A DNA stretch of 40,004 bases from Eubacteriales bacterium (GCA_030536855.1 JAUNPK010000016.1:27775-67778), one strand, 5' to 3'. Numbered from the stretch's first letter, positions 1 to 9,658 are shown. Program-made: numbers and translations. The notes: generated by a model not told the origin, from the sequence alone.

Positions 1-2155
1 TTGAGCCTGAGCTGCTTGAACCTGAACTGCTTCCTGTTGATTCCTGGTAACTGATTGAACCAAAGGATGTTCTTGAACTGTTTGTGGAAGAACTAAGAGT
101 TTCTCCACCGCTTGTTACAGTAACATTAGTAGGTCCCTGAACTTTAATATACATATATTTCTGACCGTTAATCTGAGCAGCAATGTCATCGAAGAAATCC
201 GTAAGATCTTCTGCCTTGTTAACCTCATAATTGCATCCCGGTGATGCAATTCTATTCATAAGGTCCTGAGCTCCGGCTTTATCAGAACCGCTAAGTGAAC
301 TGAAAAATCCAACCGTATAAATAGTATATCCCTTATCCTTTAATGTCTGTGCATAATCAACCAGATCATCCCCATCCTTACCTCTGTTAGGGAGACCGTC
401 ACTCATAAGGACAATTATCTTGTCATCTGATGATGATGTTGAAAACATTTCTGCTGCCTTTGCCAATCCTCCCTCTGTGTATGTTGAGCCACTGGCACTA
501 AGGGCATTTATTTTAGACTCCAGTGTTGTCTTATTAAGAGAAAAATCACTGGCCATTGTTACATTTGTTGCATATGTTACAAGTCCTACTTTTGCGCTGG
601 CTCCAAGTACAGTTTCCACGAACTTAACAGATGCATTCTTTGTCTCTGTTATAGGAGTTCCTGACATACTACCCGATACATCAAGAACAAGTGTTACTTC
701 TTTGTCAGTCTTTTTGTGACTCTGATACCAGTCAAGAGTAAAATTCTTATCTTCATCTTTCTTGGTAAACAGCTTAGTTTCTGTTGTTCTTAATTCTCCT
801 GTATCATAATTACCATTGATATTCTTTGCATAAGTTAATGCTTCTGATACTGAATTATAAGCGCCTGTTGAATTTTTCTTTGTAAGTCCTTCACATACCG
901 ACTTTATCATTGAAAGATTGTAAGTTGTGTGGATTGTTTCTGAATTGGCATAAACCGCAACAGCACCTTTGTTAAGGAAAGCATTTGCAAGCTTTGAATC
1001 CTTACCACTCTGGCATGCTCCAAGATAAACCACTGCATTCTCAAGGCTGTCTGATGCCACATACTTATTTATAAATGCTGCTGTTATTACATAACTGTCT
1101 GCAGTCATAAGAATTTCTTTATTTTCTATTGCTGCAGATAATTTCTTATCATTTTCTTCTGTACGCTTAACACCTGTAAGAAGGAATGAACCTACACTGC
1201 TGTCATATCCGCCATGACCATGCCAAAGCAGCATATAATACTGACTTACAGATGCGCAGGCATTAAAATTTACCTCTGAATCGTTATAATCGTCATCTGT
1301 ACTGCTGCCATCCTTCTTGAAAGTATATTTGTCAAACTCATTATCAATTAATACAGCTCCATCATCAATGTATGTCATATATTTTGAAATTGATGTGCTG
1401 TATCCTGACAGGCAAGGCTGATAAGTTGCAATCTTAATATCATCACTATTATCGCCTTCATCTGTACCCTCAACATTTGGAATAATCATATAGCAGCCAC
1501 CATTGGTAAGGGTCACTCTGATATTATCTGCATTTTTTGTATATGATACTTTTGTACCTGACTTGCTTAATTCATCAAGGCTCTTAGAAACATCATTTAA
1601 ATACTCTGAAATCTTAGAAATCGCAACTGTTGTATATGATTCCCCTGCTGAGTTCTTAACACCGCTGACGGCTGCCTGAATAGTAGCGATTTCAGCATTT
1701 CTGGCTTTTACCTTTTCATCGCTTCCCGGTGTAAGATTATTTAATGCAGTAAGATTAAGGGGCGTCTTTGAAAATGCATTTTCCTCATAACCCAGATCTC
1801 CCACTTGTGTGCTTTCTTCCTGAACAGCCGGTTTACTCTCTTCCGGTTTCTTTCCATCTCTGTTTAACAGGATGAGTCCTGCCACAAGACCTGCAATTCC
1901 AATCGCTACAACGATCATTAAAACTACAACAAGTCCGATTTTCTTTGGCTTTTTAGGTACTTTAGGCTGTTTTACAGGCTTTGGCTCGTTTGCAGCCGGA
2001 TAAGGCTGTGAAACGTATTGCTGATTCTGCATATTTTGCGCCTCTTTTGTTACCTGGGCAAAAGACTGCACTCCCTGCTGTTCTACAGCAGTGCCGCAAT
2101 TAGGACAAAATACATCTCCGTCTGTAAGTTGGTTTCCACATTTCTTGCAAAACAT
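1..2155 (-). CDS. Zinc-ribbon / TM / caspase-like / VWA fusion protein (3' end beyond window)
   Basis: An open frame of about 718 codons runs from an ATG at 2155, preceded by AGGAGG five bases plus spacer upstream, off the left edge. The N-terminus is a zinc ribbon (CKKC at 3-6, CPNC at 17-20), then a Gln/Pro/Lys-rich linker, one membrane segment at about 74-97, and a long extracellular part. Residues about 230-450 resemble a caspase/CHAT/C25-type peptidase: WHGHGG (His312 or His314) and YLGACQSG (Cys381) fit the His/Cys dyad. Residues about 485-665 are a von Willebrand A domain with an intact metal site (DVSGS at 492, Thr near 558, MSDG at 585). It ends in a Ser/Gly linker at the window edge, so a further domain may follow. 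It lies 78 bases behind the phosphopantetheinyl transferase gene. The peptidase assignment is inferred from the dyad motifs only; substrate unknown. Confidence 0.8.
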   Translation of the reverse strand, partial: MFCKKCGNQLTDGDVFCPNCGTAVEQQGVQSFAQVTKEAQNMQNQQYVSQPYPAANEPKPVKQPKVPKKPKKIGLVVVLMIVVAIGIAGLVAGLILLNRDGKKPEESKPAVQEESTQVGDLGYEENAFSKTPLNLTALNNLTPGSDEKVKARNAEIATIQAAVSGVKNSAGESYTTVAISKISEYLNDVSKSLDELSKSGTKVSYTKNADNIRVTLTNGGCYMIIPNVEGTDEGDNSDDIKIATYQPCLSGYSTSISKYMTYIDDGAVLIDNEFDKYTFKKDGSSTDDDYNDSEVNFNACASVSQYYMLLWHGHGGYDSSVGSFLLTGVKRTEENDKKLSAAIENKEILMTADSYVITAAFINKYVASDSLENAVVYLGACQSGKDSKLANAFLNKGAVAVYANSETIHTTYNLSMIKSVCEGLTKKNSTGAYNSVSEALTYAKNINGNYDTGELRTTETKLFTKKDEDKNFTLDWYQSHKKTDKEVTLVLDVSGSMSGTPITETKNASVKFVETVLGASAKVGLVTYATNVTMASDFSLNKTTLESKINALSASGSTYTEGGLAKAAEMFSTSSSDDKIIVLMSDGLPNRGKDGDDLVDYAQTLKDKGYTIYTVGFFSSLSGSDKAGAQDLMNRIASPGCNYEVNKAEDLTDFFDDIAAQINGQKYMYIKVQGPTNVTVTSGGETLSSSTNSSRTSFGSISYQESTGSSSGSSSSGS

Positions 2156-2177
2156 AAACTTGTTCCTCCTTTGTGTG

Positions 2178-2206
2178 TATATATGTGTAGAATTTAAGGT
2201 AATCAA
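2178..2206 (-). promoter_or_regulatory. Possible promoter of the zinc-ribbon/VWA gene
   Basis: On the minus strand TTGATT (2201-2206) and TATATA (2178-2183) are 17 bases apart just upstream of the AGGAGG of the gene at 2155. The -10 is a weak match and the implied 5' UTR is only about 15-20 bases. The same gap holds the 14-base palindrome ACATTATATAATGT just after the preceding stop codon; it has no T-tract and is not a convincing terminator. Read-through from the upstream genes is equally possible. Confidence 0.3.
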
Positions 2207-2233
2207 AACATTAACATTATATAATGTATTTTT

Positions 2234-2938
2234 TTATCTCCGCATATATTCAAGAGCAGCGATTCTGTAACCTTTCAGGTTGTATTCATATATATTTATG
2301 TTTTTCGATTCTCCTCCATATTGGTTACATTTTACTACATCTTCCACTATAAACTCAATAGATGAAATTACTTTTGCAATACCTTCTCCGGTGAGCTTTG
2401 CATATGCTTCCTTTAAGGTCCACATCCTGAAAAACCTGTCTTCATCCTTTCCAATCCAGGATTTTTCTTTATCCGAAAAAAACTTTTCAGATACTCTGAA
2501 ATTTATTTTTCTGTTACCTTCTATATCAACTCCCACAGGATTATTCCCTATCCCACACAGGGCATATTCTCCGCTGTGAGAGAGACTGAAGTTAATATTA
2601 CGATAATCTTTATATACGGGTTTTCCATTCATAATTGTTTCAATTTCATAATCGTACTCCGGATTATAACTATCTATAAGTGATGCTACATCTATCTTCC
2701 TTAAGGATGGGATTCCCTGGGATGTTTCCGCCTCTTTTTCAAAGAAGTCTCTTGTAGCATAGTTAAGGAGCAATCCTGCAGCCAGACTTCTTATTTTGTC
2801 ATCTTCATTTTTAAGGCTCTGCACTTTGTTGTAACGGTACATGTTCACAATCTTTAGCCCTTCATCATAAAATGTCAGATCTGACGCAGGAGTTCTGAAA
2901 TTCTTCAACTGATTTACATCTGCTACATAGATATCCAT
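2234..2938 (-). CDS. Sfp-type 4'-phosphopantetheinyl transferase
   Basis: The 234-residue product should transfer the phosphopantetheine arm of CoA to a carrier-protein serine. The family signature is complete: HSG near 121, GVDIE near 136-140 (Mg-binding Asp and Glu) and WTLKEAYAKLTGEG near 173-186. I chose ATG 2938 because AAAGGGGAA stands six bases before it; the frame could be opened 57 bases earlier by a GTG at 2995 that overlaps the upstream stop but has no ribosome binding site. It follows an ABC-2 permease by 53 bases. No NRPS, PKS or carrier protein is visible in the window, so the substrate is unknown; it could modify a carrier encoded elsewhere. Confidence 0.85.
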   Translation of the reverse strand: MDIYVADVNQLKNFRTPASDLTFYDEGLKIVNMYRYNKVQSLKNEDDKIRSLAAGLLLNYATRDFFEKEAETSQGIPSLRKIDVASLIDSYNPEYDYEIETIMNGKPVYKDYRNINFSLSHSGEYALCGIGNNPVGVDIEGNRKINFRVSEKFFSDKEKSWIGKDEDRFFRMWTLKEAYAKLTGEGIAKVISSIEFIVEDVVKCNQYGGESKNINIYEYNLKGYRIAALEYMRR

Positions 2939-2991
2939 GGTATTCCCCTTTCCAAAACTCCTTTCCTTATACACCGCCGGTGCGGATAAAA

Positions 2992-4041
2992 TCACATCAT
3001 ATAATATGGCAATAATAATTTCTGAATATACTTAACTCCCGGCAGGTAAACCGTAAGATTAATAAACACAGGACACAGTACCATACAGGCAATCAGCAAT
3101 ACAGGAATTACGGAAATCATTCCCTTTGCAGAATGTATAACTGTACCAAGAAGCCATGCAAAAAGTGTAACCCCTATAACATATAGACACATTTTGACTA
3201 TATCCCCCGGAAGATTAACATCTCCGGTTATAATCAAAGTAATCTGGGATGACAGTGCAAACAGGCCGGCTCCGATAAAAGCATACAATGGTTTTCCTGC
3301 GATTCTGTATCCAATAGACAATGTAACAAATGTGCCTTTTTCCTTATCCATGTAATATTGAACCACACCAAATAATGCGGCTGTGTATATAAGTATTGAT
3401 AATATCTGCCTTACAGGAAACCTTGCGCTCTCTTCCTCCAATACCACAGTTTCCTCCGGTGATGCATCATCCAGCATTTTAAAATCAATATAAAATGTGG
3501 AGTCATTGGAAAGATATTTTGAATAGCTTTCTTCTATACTATCTATGGCATCTCCCTGAATTTCCTTGAATAAACTATTGCTTTTAATATAATTAACTGC
3601 AATATCATCAGAATATGCTCTAAACATTGATGAGAATACAATTTCGTTGGTCATTGAACTGATAAAATTGGACTTATTAATAATAACCTCTATAGCCCCT
3701 TCATAATTTCGTTTGTCCAATTTTTTCTTGAGATTATCACCAAATATGTAACCACACTCTGCCTTTCCGTCCATTATGTCATCTTTAAGCTGTGACACAT
3801 TATGGCATATATAAAATCTGGCGGAATAATCCCCTTTAATCAATCTGTTAACAGTTTCCCTGGTTACCTCATCCCCGTCAAGGACAACCAGTCCCACCTT
3901 TGGTTTGTCCGATTTATTCAATTCCGGAACATTTACAATAATTGTTGATGCTACCGGAATTGCTATTAAAAACAGTGTTATGGCAGGATTTTTCAATTGT
4001 CTTTTTATAAGCAGATAAAACCAGAATAAAAATTTTTTCAT
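2992..4041 (-). CDS. ABC-2 type transporter permease (second subunit)
   Basis: A 349-residue membrane protein with the ABC-2 exporter layout: one N-terminal membrane helix, a soluble extracellular domain of about 170 residues, then about five helices in the C-terminal half. I chose ATG 4041 (reads MKKFLFWFYLLIKRQ) because GAAAGGAT lies seven bases upstream; a longer frame reaches 4095 but would overlap the previous gene and lacks a ribosome binding site. It follows the sister permease by 16 bases and is presumably its partner, powered by the ATPase at 5340-6023. Its substrate cannot be read from the sequence. Confidence 0.8.
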   Translation of the reverse strand: MKKFLFWFYLLIKRQLKNPAITLFLIAIPVASTIIVNVPELNKSDKPKVGLVVLDGDEVTRETVNRLIKGDYSARFYICHNVSQLKDDIMDGKAECGYIFGDNLKKKLDKRNYEGAIEVIINKSNFISSMTNEIVFSSMFRAYSDDIAVNYIKSNSLFKEIQGDAIDSIEESYSKYLSNDSTFYIDFKMLDDASPEETVVLEEESARFPVRQILSILIYTAALFGVVQYYMDKEKGTFVTLSIGYRIAGKPLYAFIGAGLFALSSQITLIITGDVNLPGDIVKMCLYVIGVTLFAWLLGTVIHSAKGMISVIPVLLIACMVLCPVFINLTVYLPGVKYIQKLLLPYYMM

Positions 4042-4057
4042 TGAATAAATCCTTTCA

Positions 4058-5305
4058 CTAATTATTTCTCTGAACCTTTTCAGCCAGGGATGCAATTCCT
4101 ATGAATATAACATCATACAACAGATTCACCAAAACAATTGTAGCGGAGAATCCACCCTTAATTATCTGTCCCGTAAGTCTGAAATACCATGATGCGGGCA
4201 AAATTTCTCCCACCGTTCGGATCGGTTTTGGAAGCAGGGCTGATGTGACAAAACAGCCTGATGCAAACATTTCACACATACCCACAAGGAATAGGATAAG
4301 TACTGCATAAACAGGATTTCCCACCAGTCTGAACACACAATATGTAAATGCAAACACAGAATATATTAACACGAACATCTGTAAGAATGATGTAATGAAT
4401 TCCAAAGGATTACTTATTCCTATTACACTTGAAAGGGAAGGTATCAGTGATGCCACTATCACCGCTACAATCATTATAAACGTGCCAATACACATAAATA
4501 CCAATGTTACACCAAGTGTCTTTGCAACTCCAAGAGTTCCTGCATGAATTCCCTCTCTTTTCAACGCAGTACTTATAGCATTATTATCTCTCTTTAACAA
4601 ATCCGCACAGGTTATTCCGCTTAACATAAGAAGAAGAATAATGGCAGTACATGTATAATACTGGATTGTGGACAGTCCCTCCTTCTCGGAAAGATCTGTC
4701 ACCTTAAAATATATGGATCTGTTCAATGCATAGGTAAAATATATTTCATTAAGCTCATTCTCCGCATCCGTCATATATTTCTTTTTATTTTTAAGAAGGG
4801 TATTAAATATATCATCCAATGAATATACACCGGCTTCAGCGCTGCTAAGATCCGAAGCACCGGCATTAAGCATTTCCCTGAAAAGCATGGAAGTATTGTT
4901 AACACCTTTTTTACTGTAAACAACCTCTGCCGGGGTATTTATTCCCACCATGATATCATCAATAAATCCTTTAGGAATAATTACCGCTGCAGTATATTTT
5001 CCGTCTTTTAAACCTCTGTAGGCTGTATCCTTATCCACCTGTTCAAAGGCACATACTTCACTGACAGTATCCATACTGCTTATCATATTAAAGGCCATTT
5101 TTATGTAGGTATTGTCATCATCCTGAGGATATACAATGGCGACTATCATTCTTTCCTCTCTGTCCCCGGACTGTGAAGCCATATTAATGCCCATCGAAAC
5201 CAAAGCCACCAGGACAGTAAGTCCCAGAGTTCCCAGTATTATCTTTCCAACAGAACCAAATGCTGCTTTAATCTGCAGCTTAAATAACATAAGACTTTTT
5301 TTCAT
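4058..5305 (-). CDS. ABC-2 type transporter permease (first subunit)
   Basis: A 415-residue permease of the ABC-2/YhgE-like layout: N-terminal helix at about 17-40, a large extracellular domain (about 45-210), then six hydrophobic segments. It starts at ATG 5305 (MKKSLMLFKLQIKAAFG) with a weak GGAT-type ribosome binding site. It sits 34 bases behind the ATPase and 16 before the second permease, giving a three-gene exporter. Such exporters move drugs, lipids or peptides; the cargo here is unknown. Confidence 0.8.
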   Translation of the reverse strand: MKKSLMLFKLQIKAAFGSVGKIILGTLGLTVLVALVSMGINMASQSGDREERMIVAIVYPQDDDNTYIKMAFNMISSMDTVSEVCAFEQVDKDTAYRGLKDGKYTAAVIIPKGFIDDIMVGINTPAEVVYSKKGVNNTSMLFREMLNAGASDLSSAEAGVYSLDDIFNTLLKNKKKYMTDAENELNEIYFTYALNRSIYFKVTDLSEKEGLSTIQYYTCTAIILLLMLSGITCADLLKRDNNAISTALKREGIHAGTLGVAKTLGVTLVFMCIGTFIMIVAVIVASLIPSLSSVIGISNPLEFITSFLQMFVLIYSVFAFTYCVFRLVGNPVYAVLILFLVGMCEMFASGCFVTSALLPKPIRTVGEILPASWYFRLTGQIIKGGFSATIVLVNLLYDVIFIGIASLAEKVQRNN

Positions 5306-5339
5306 AAATTATCCAATCTTAAAAATCTATTCTATACAT

Positions 5340-6023
5340 TTACGCCCTGATTATACTCATCAGTTGATTTCCTACAGGATTTCCGTTAAGTTCTTCCAAT
5401 ATACCATTTTTCAGAAGATACATCCTGTCGGCAAGTTTAAGTTCACCCTCTTCATGGCTTGTAAGAATAATAGTTCCGCCGCTTTTCTTATAGGCCTCCA
5501 GGTAATTGAGTATATCCTGCTTGCATACCACGTCCAGAGATGCTCCGGGTTCATCCAGAATAAGCACCGGAGGATTCTTTGCAAGAGCACATGTAATACT
5601 CAGCCTTTTTTTCATTCCTCCCGAGAGAGCATTTACATTTTTATTGAGGTATTGATTAACTCCAAATACTGCAGGCACACCGTTTACCAGATCCTGCTTT
5701 AAATCTCTTCCCGTTCCGCTATACCAGAATTTAAGATTATCAAGCACCGTAAGATTTTCCATCAGGGGATTTTCCTGGGGAATAAAGCCTATATATGAGG
5801 AAAATATTTTTTTATTCTTAAACGGCGACTGCCCGTTAATTGACATACTTCCGCCATCCGCCTTATGGCTTCCGGAAAGCACTCCAAGAAGCGTGGATTT
5901 TCCGCATCCGTTGGCCCCCACAATGGCCACGCACTCTCCCGGATTAACATAGAATGACGCACCTTTAAGCACGCCCGTTTTTCCGTAATTCTTAATTATC
6001 CCATTAACCTCAATATAGGCCAT
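5340..6023 (-). CDS. ABC transporter ATP-binding subunit
   Basis: A 227-residue nucleotide-binding subunit with all motifs: Walker A GANGCGKST, Q-loop (IPQENP), signature LSGGMKKR, Walker B LILDEPGASLD and H-loop TSHEE. I chose ATG 6023 (MAYIEVNGIIKNYGKTG) because GGAAAGG is six bases upstream; the frame extends nine codons further without a better site. It energises the two permeases directly downstream. An 84-base gap separates it from the exporter pair upstream; I see no strong promoter there. Confidence 0.9.
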   Translation of the reverse strand: MAYIEVNGIIKNYGKTGVLKGASFYVNPGECVAIVGANGCGKSTLLGVLSGSHKADGGSMSINGQSPFKNKKIFSSYIGFIPQENPLMENLTVLDNLKFWYSGTGRDLKQDLVNGVPAVFGVNQYLNKNVNALSGGMKKRLSITCALAKNPPVLILDEPGASLDVVCKQDILNYLEAYKKSGGTIILTSHEEGELKLADRMYLLKNGILEELNGNPVGNQLMSIIRA

Positions 6024-6107
6024 ACATATCCTTTCCTGCACTAAACACACTGCATTTTGAACATTTTAAACTGTATTGATTGTATCCTTCTGACTTAATA
6101 TATCTTA

Positions 6108-7868
6108 CTAACTTGCCGTATCAAACTGGCTCTCATACAGATTTTTGTAAAATCCGTTGGCTGCAAGTAATTCTTCATGATTTCCCTGCTCTATTATATG
6201 TCCGTCCTTCATTACAAGTATAACATCTGCCGACTGTATTGTGGAAAGTCTGTGAGCAACTATAAAGCTTGTTCTTCCTTCCATAAGCTTGGCAAATGCG
6301 TTCTGAATCTTTATTTCTGTTCTTGTATCAATTGATGAAGTTGCTTCATCAAGTATAAGCATAGGCGGCTTAGTGAGCATTATTCGTGTAATACATAACA
6401 ACTGCTTCTGCCCCTGTGACAAATTTCCGCCATCTTCACCGATTACAGTATCAAATCCATTGGGAAGCCTTTTTATGAAGCCGTAGGAATAGGCCGCTTT
6501 TGCTGCTTCTATTATCTCCTCTTCCGTAGCATCCGGTTTACCCATAATTATATTCTCTCTTATGGTTCCTGCCTTAAGCCAGGTTTCCTGTAACACCATA
6601 CCAAATCCCTGTCTAAGAGAAAAACGCATCATATCTTTTATATTCACACCGGAAACATCTATACTTCCTGAATCCACATCGTAAAATCTCATAAGAAGGT
6701 TAATAACCGTAGTCTTTCCACATCCTGTTGGTCCAACTATTGCAATTCTCTGGCCCTTCTTAACGTGAAGATTGAAATCCTCAATGAGCTTTTTATCCGG
6801 TGTGTAGGAGAAGTACACATTTTTAAGTTCTACTTCCCCATTGTAATCAGTGATTACTTTAGCGTGGGAAGAATCCGGAATTTCAGGCTCCTCCTCAATA
6901 AGCTCAAACATTCTTGATGCACAGGCAATAGCATTCTGAAGTTCCGTGACAACTCCAGATATCTCATTAAAAGGTTTTGTGTATTGATTTGCATAACTTA
7001 AAAAGCAGGACAACTGACCAACAGTTATTCCTCCGTTAATGGCGATAATTGCTCCCGTAACAGCTACACCTGCATACACAAGACTATTTACAAATCTGGT
7101 GGATGGATTGGTAATTGATGAGAAAAATATAGCTTTTAATGAGCATTTCTGTAATCTGGAATTAATTTCATCAAACTGCTCCAATGCATCATCTTCATAT
7201 CCGTATGCCTTAACTACCTTCTGTCCTCCAATTATCTCATCGATAAATGCAGTCTGCTCACCTCTTGTCTCTGACTGTAGCTTGAACATGGAAAATGTTC
7301 TCTTTGCAATAAAACTTGCCACAAGCAGCGACACAGGTGTTATCAACACTACTACAAAGGTAATCTTTATATTTATCGTAAGCATAAAAATCAAAGTTCC
7401 TAAAATCGTAAGTACACCTGAGAAAAACTGTGTGAATCCCATAAGAAGACCATCTGCAAACTGGTCCACATCTGCAATAACACGGCTGACAATCTCTCCG
7501 TAGGAATGACTGTCTATATACCTAAGAGGAAGCTTTTGTATTTTCTCCATAGCCTCATCTCTTATATCTCTTGTGACATGATAGGTGATTTTATTGTTGC
7601 ATATATTCATTATCCACTGGGATACGGCCGTAATTACTACAACTACGGCTATTTTTACAAGTATATACGTTATTGCTGTAAAATCCACATTATCTTTCCC
7701 GATTATGCAGTCTATTCCGTTACCCACAAGAATTGGAACATACAGGGTTGATGCTACCGTTATCGCAGCCATTAATACGGAAATGAAGAGGAATATTCCA
7801 TATTTCTTTATTCTTTTTAACACTTTAAGCAATGTTTTCTTCTGAACTTTTTTTGTGTCTTTGCTCAT
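6108..7868 (-). CDS. Heterodimeric ABC exporter, subunit with intact ATPase site
   Basis: A 586-residue fused exporter: six membrane helices (about 25-320) followed by an ATPase domain with Walker A GPTGCGKTT, signature NLSQGQKQL, Walker B MLILDEATSSID with the catalytic Glu, and H-loop AHRLSTI. Starts at ATG 7868 behind GGAAGG. Its gene is 27 bases downstream of a second exporter subunit whose catalytic residues are degenerate, the usual arrangement of heterodimeric type IV exporters (TM287/288, BmrCD class). Note the signature is LSQGQ rather than LSGGQ. Export of drugs or lipids is likely; cargo unknown. Confidence 0.9.
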   Translation of the reverse strand: MSKDTKKVQKKTLLKVLKRIKKYGIFLFISVLMAAITVASTLYVPILVGNGIDCIIGKDNVDFTAITYILVKIAVVVVITAVSQWIMNICNNKITYHVTRDIRDEAMEKIQKLPLRYIDSHSYGEIVSRVIADVDQFADGLLMGFTQFFSGVLTILGTLIFMLTINIKITFVVVLITPVSLLVASFIAKRTFSMFKLQSETRGEQTAFIDEIIGGQKVVKAYGYEDDALEQFDEINSRLQKCSLKAIFFSSITNPSTRFVNSLVYAGVAVTGAIIAINGGITVGQLSCFLSYANQYTKPFNEISGVVTELQNAIACASRMFELIEEEPEIPDSSHAKVITDYNGEVELKNVYFSYTPDKKLIEDFNLHVKKGQRIAIVGPTGCGKTTVINLLMRFYDVDSGSIDVSGVNIKDMMRFSLRQGFGMVLQETWLKAGTIRENIIMGKPDATEEEIIEAAKAAYSYGFIKRLPNGFDTVIGEDGGNLSQGQKQLLCITRIMLTKPPMLILDEATSSIDTRTEIKIQNAFAKLMEGRTSFIVAHRLSTIQSADVILVMKDGHIIEQGNHEELLAANGFYKNLYESQFDTAS

Positions 7869-7895
7869 ACTAACCTTCCATTCTGACTATTGGGT

Positions 7896-9635
7896 CTATG
7901 CATTCTTTACTGTATCAGCCGTCTTAAATTGTGATTCGTAAATTTCTCTATATACATCGCAAGTTTCCAACAGTTCCTTATGAGTCCCTTTACCCACAAC
8001 ACATCCGTCATCCAGCACAATTATCATATCAGCATACATAAGAGAGGCTGCTCTCTGGGATACTATGAAGACTGTAGGATTATCGGCCATATTTTTTATA
8101 GACTTTCTAAGTGCGGCATCTGTGGCAAAATCAAGGGCCGAGGCGCTGTCATCAAGAATAAGTATTTCAGGCTTCTTTACTAAGGCTCTGGCAATCGTGA
8201 GACGCTGTCTCTGCCCACCTGAAAGATTCTTTCCGCCTTGTTCTATCATGTAGTCAAGTCTGCCTTTCTTCTGGTCTACAAATTCCTTTGCCTGGGCTAT
8301 TGATAAAGCTTCATCTATTTGAGAATCCGTTGCATTTCTCTTTCCCATCTGCATATTTTTTCTTATGCTTCCCTTGAAAAGAACTGCCTTCTGCATAACA
8401 ATTCCCACTTTGTCTCTTAGCTCACTAATTTTTATATTTTTAACATTAGTGCCATCTATAAGGACTTCTCCCTCAGTGGCATCGTAAAATCTTGGAATAA
8501 GACTTACAAGACTTGTTTTACCGGAACCGGTACCTCCTATAACTCCCACTGTCTGTCCTTTGTACACTTTGAAATCAATATTATCTATACTTGAATCTCC
8601 GGCTCCCTTATAGGTAAGAGAAACATTTTTAAATTCCACCACAGGTACATCATTACTGCTTTCATCTGCACCCGAAGTTCCATCTTTCATACTTGATTCT
8701 ACATCAAACACAGTCTGTATTCTTCCTGCACAGGCAAGAGCTTTTGTAATATTAATTACAAGATTTGCCAGCTTTATGAGCTCAACTAATATTTGAGACA
8801 TATAGTTATATAATGCTACAACCTGCCCCTGAGATAAGACGCCTGAGTTAACTTTTATGGCACCTACATAAATAAGAGCAATAATTGATATATTAACTAC
8901 CCCATAGGTAAGAGGATTCATAAGACCTGATATCTTTCCCACAAACTTCTGTGTAGAATTAAGCTCTTCATTTGATTTTTTAAAATGTGCTGTCTCATCC
9001 TCCTGCTTGTTGAAAGCCCTGATAACACGCACACCAGTAAGATTTTCTCTTGTTATCTGAAGAATTTTATCAAGACCTGACTGAACTTTAGCATAAAGAG
9101 GTCTTGTTCCTATCATTATGCCAAATACGATAATGGCAAGTACAGGAATTGCTGCCACAAATACAAGGGCTGAGGTGATATCAATGAAAAATGCCATAAT
9201 CATCGCACCAAATACTATGAAGGGAGAGCGCAAAAATAATCTTAACACAAGATTCACGCCATTTTGTACCTGATTAATATCACTGGTCATTCTGGTGATT
9301 AAGGTGGCGGAACCTATTGTATCCATTTCGGTAAATGAAAGGCTCTGTATATGCTTAAATAATGAATGTCTAAGTTCTGTAGCACATCCAACGGCCGCCT
9401 TGGCGCTGAAATACTGGGCAGTTATGGAACAGACAAGACCGATTACTGCCAAGATAAGCATAAGAAAACACATTTGCACTATATATTTTATATTATTATC
9501 AGCAATACCTTTATCAATAATTGAAGATACTACCAATGGAACAAATAACTCGAATATTGCTTCCAGCATTTTAAATAATGGTGCCAGAACACATTCCTTC
9601 TTATATCTGCTAAGATACTTAAGAATCATTTTCAT
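7896..9635 (-). CDS. Heterodimeric ABC exporter, subunit with degenerate ATPase site
   Basis: A fused exporter of about 579 residues with six membrane helices and a C-terminal ATPase domain: Walker A GGTGSGKTS, signature NLSGGQRQR, but Walker B reads LILDDSASALD, with Asp in place of the catalytic Glu, and the H-loop His is Gln (VSQRAAS). These two changes mark the noncatalytic half of an asymmetric exporter. ATG 9635 is preferred; a GTG at 9647 opens the same frame but lies one base after its AAAGG. It follows the dNTPase gene by 23 bases and precedes the catalytic partner by 27. Confidence 0.9.
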   Translation of the reverse strand: MKMILKYLSRYKKECVLAPLFKMLEAIFELFVPLVVSSIIDKGIADNNIKYIVQMCFLMLILAVIGLVCSITAQYFSAKAAVGCATELRHSLFKHIQSLSFTEMDTIGSATLITRMTSDINQVQNGVNLVLRLFLRSPFIVFGAMIMAFFIDITSALVFVAAIPVLAIIVFGIMIGTRPLYAKVQSGLDKILQITRENLTGVRVIRAFNKQEDETAHFKKSNEELNSTQKFVGKISGLMNPLTYGVVNISIIALIYVGAIKVNSGVLSQGQVVALYNYMSQILVELIKLANLVINITKALACAGRIQTVFDVESSMKDGTSGADESSNDVPVVEFKNVSLTYKGAGDSSIDNIDFKVYKGQTVGVIGGTGSGKTSLVSLIPRFYDATEGEVLIDGTNVKNIKISELRDKVGIVMQKAVLFKGSIRKNMQMGKRNATDSQIDEALSIAQAKEFVDQKKGRLDYMIEQGGKNLSGGQRQRLTIARALVKKPEILILDDSASALDFATDAALRKSIKNMADNPTVFIVSQRAASLMYADMIIVLDDGCVVGKGTHKELLETCDVYREIYESQFKTADTVKNA

Positions 9636-9658
9636 AAAAATAATCACGCCTTTCTGTT

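Noticed and set aside
420-719. Plus-strand open frame of 99 codons
   Set aside because: It lies antisense within the VWA region of the minus-strand gene and has no ribosome binding site; it is a shadow frame.
2220-2233. 14-base palindrome ACATTATATAATGT after the sfp gene as a terminator
   Set aside because: Pure AT stem with almost no loop and no following T-tract.
5136-5702. Plus-strand open frame of 188 codons across the ABC permease/ATPase junction
   Set aside because: It is antisense to two clearly recognisable genes, has no ribosome binding site and encodes no recognisable protein.
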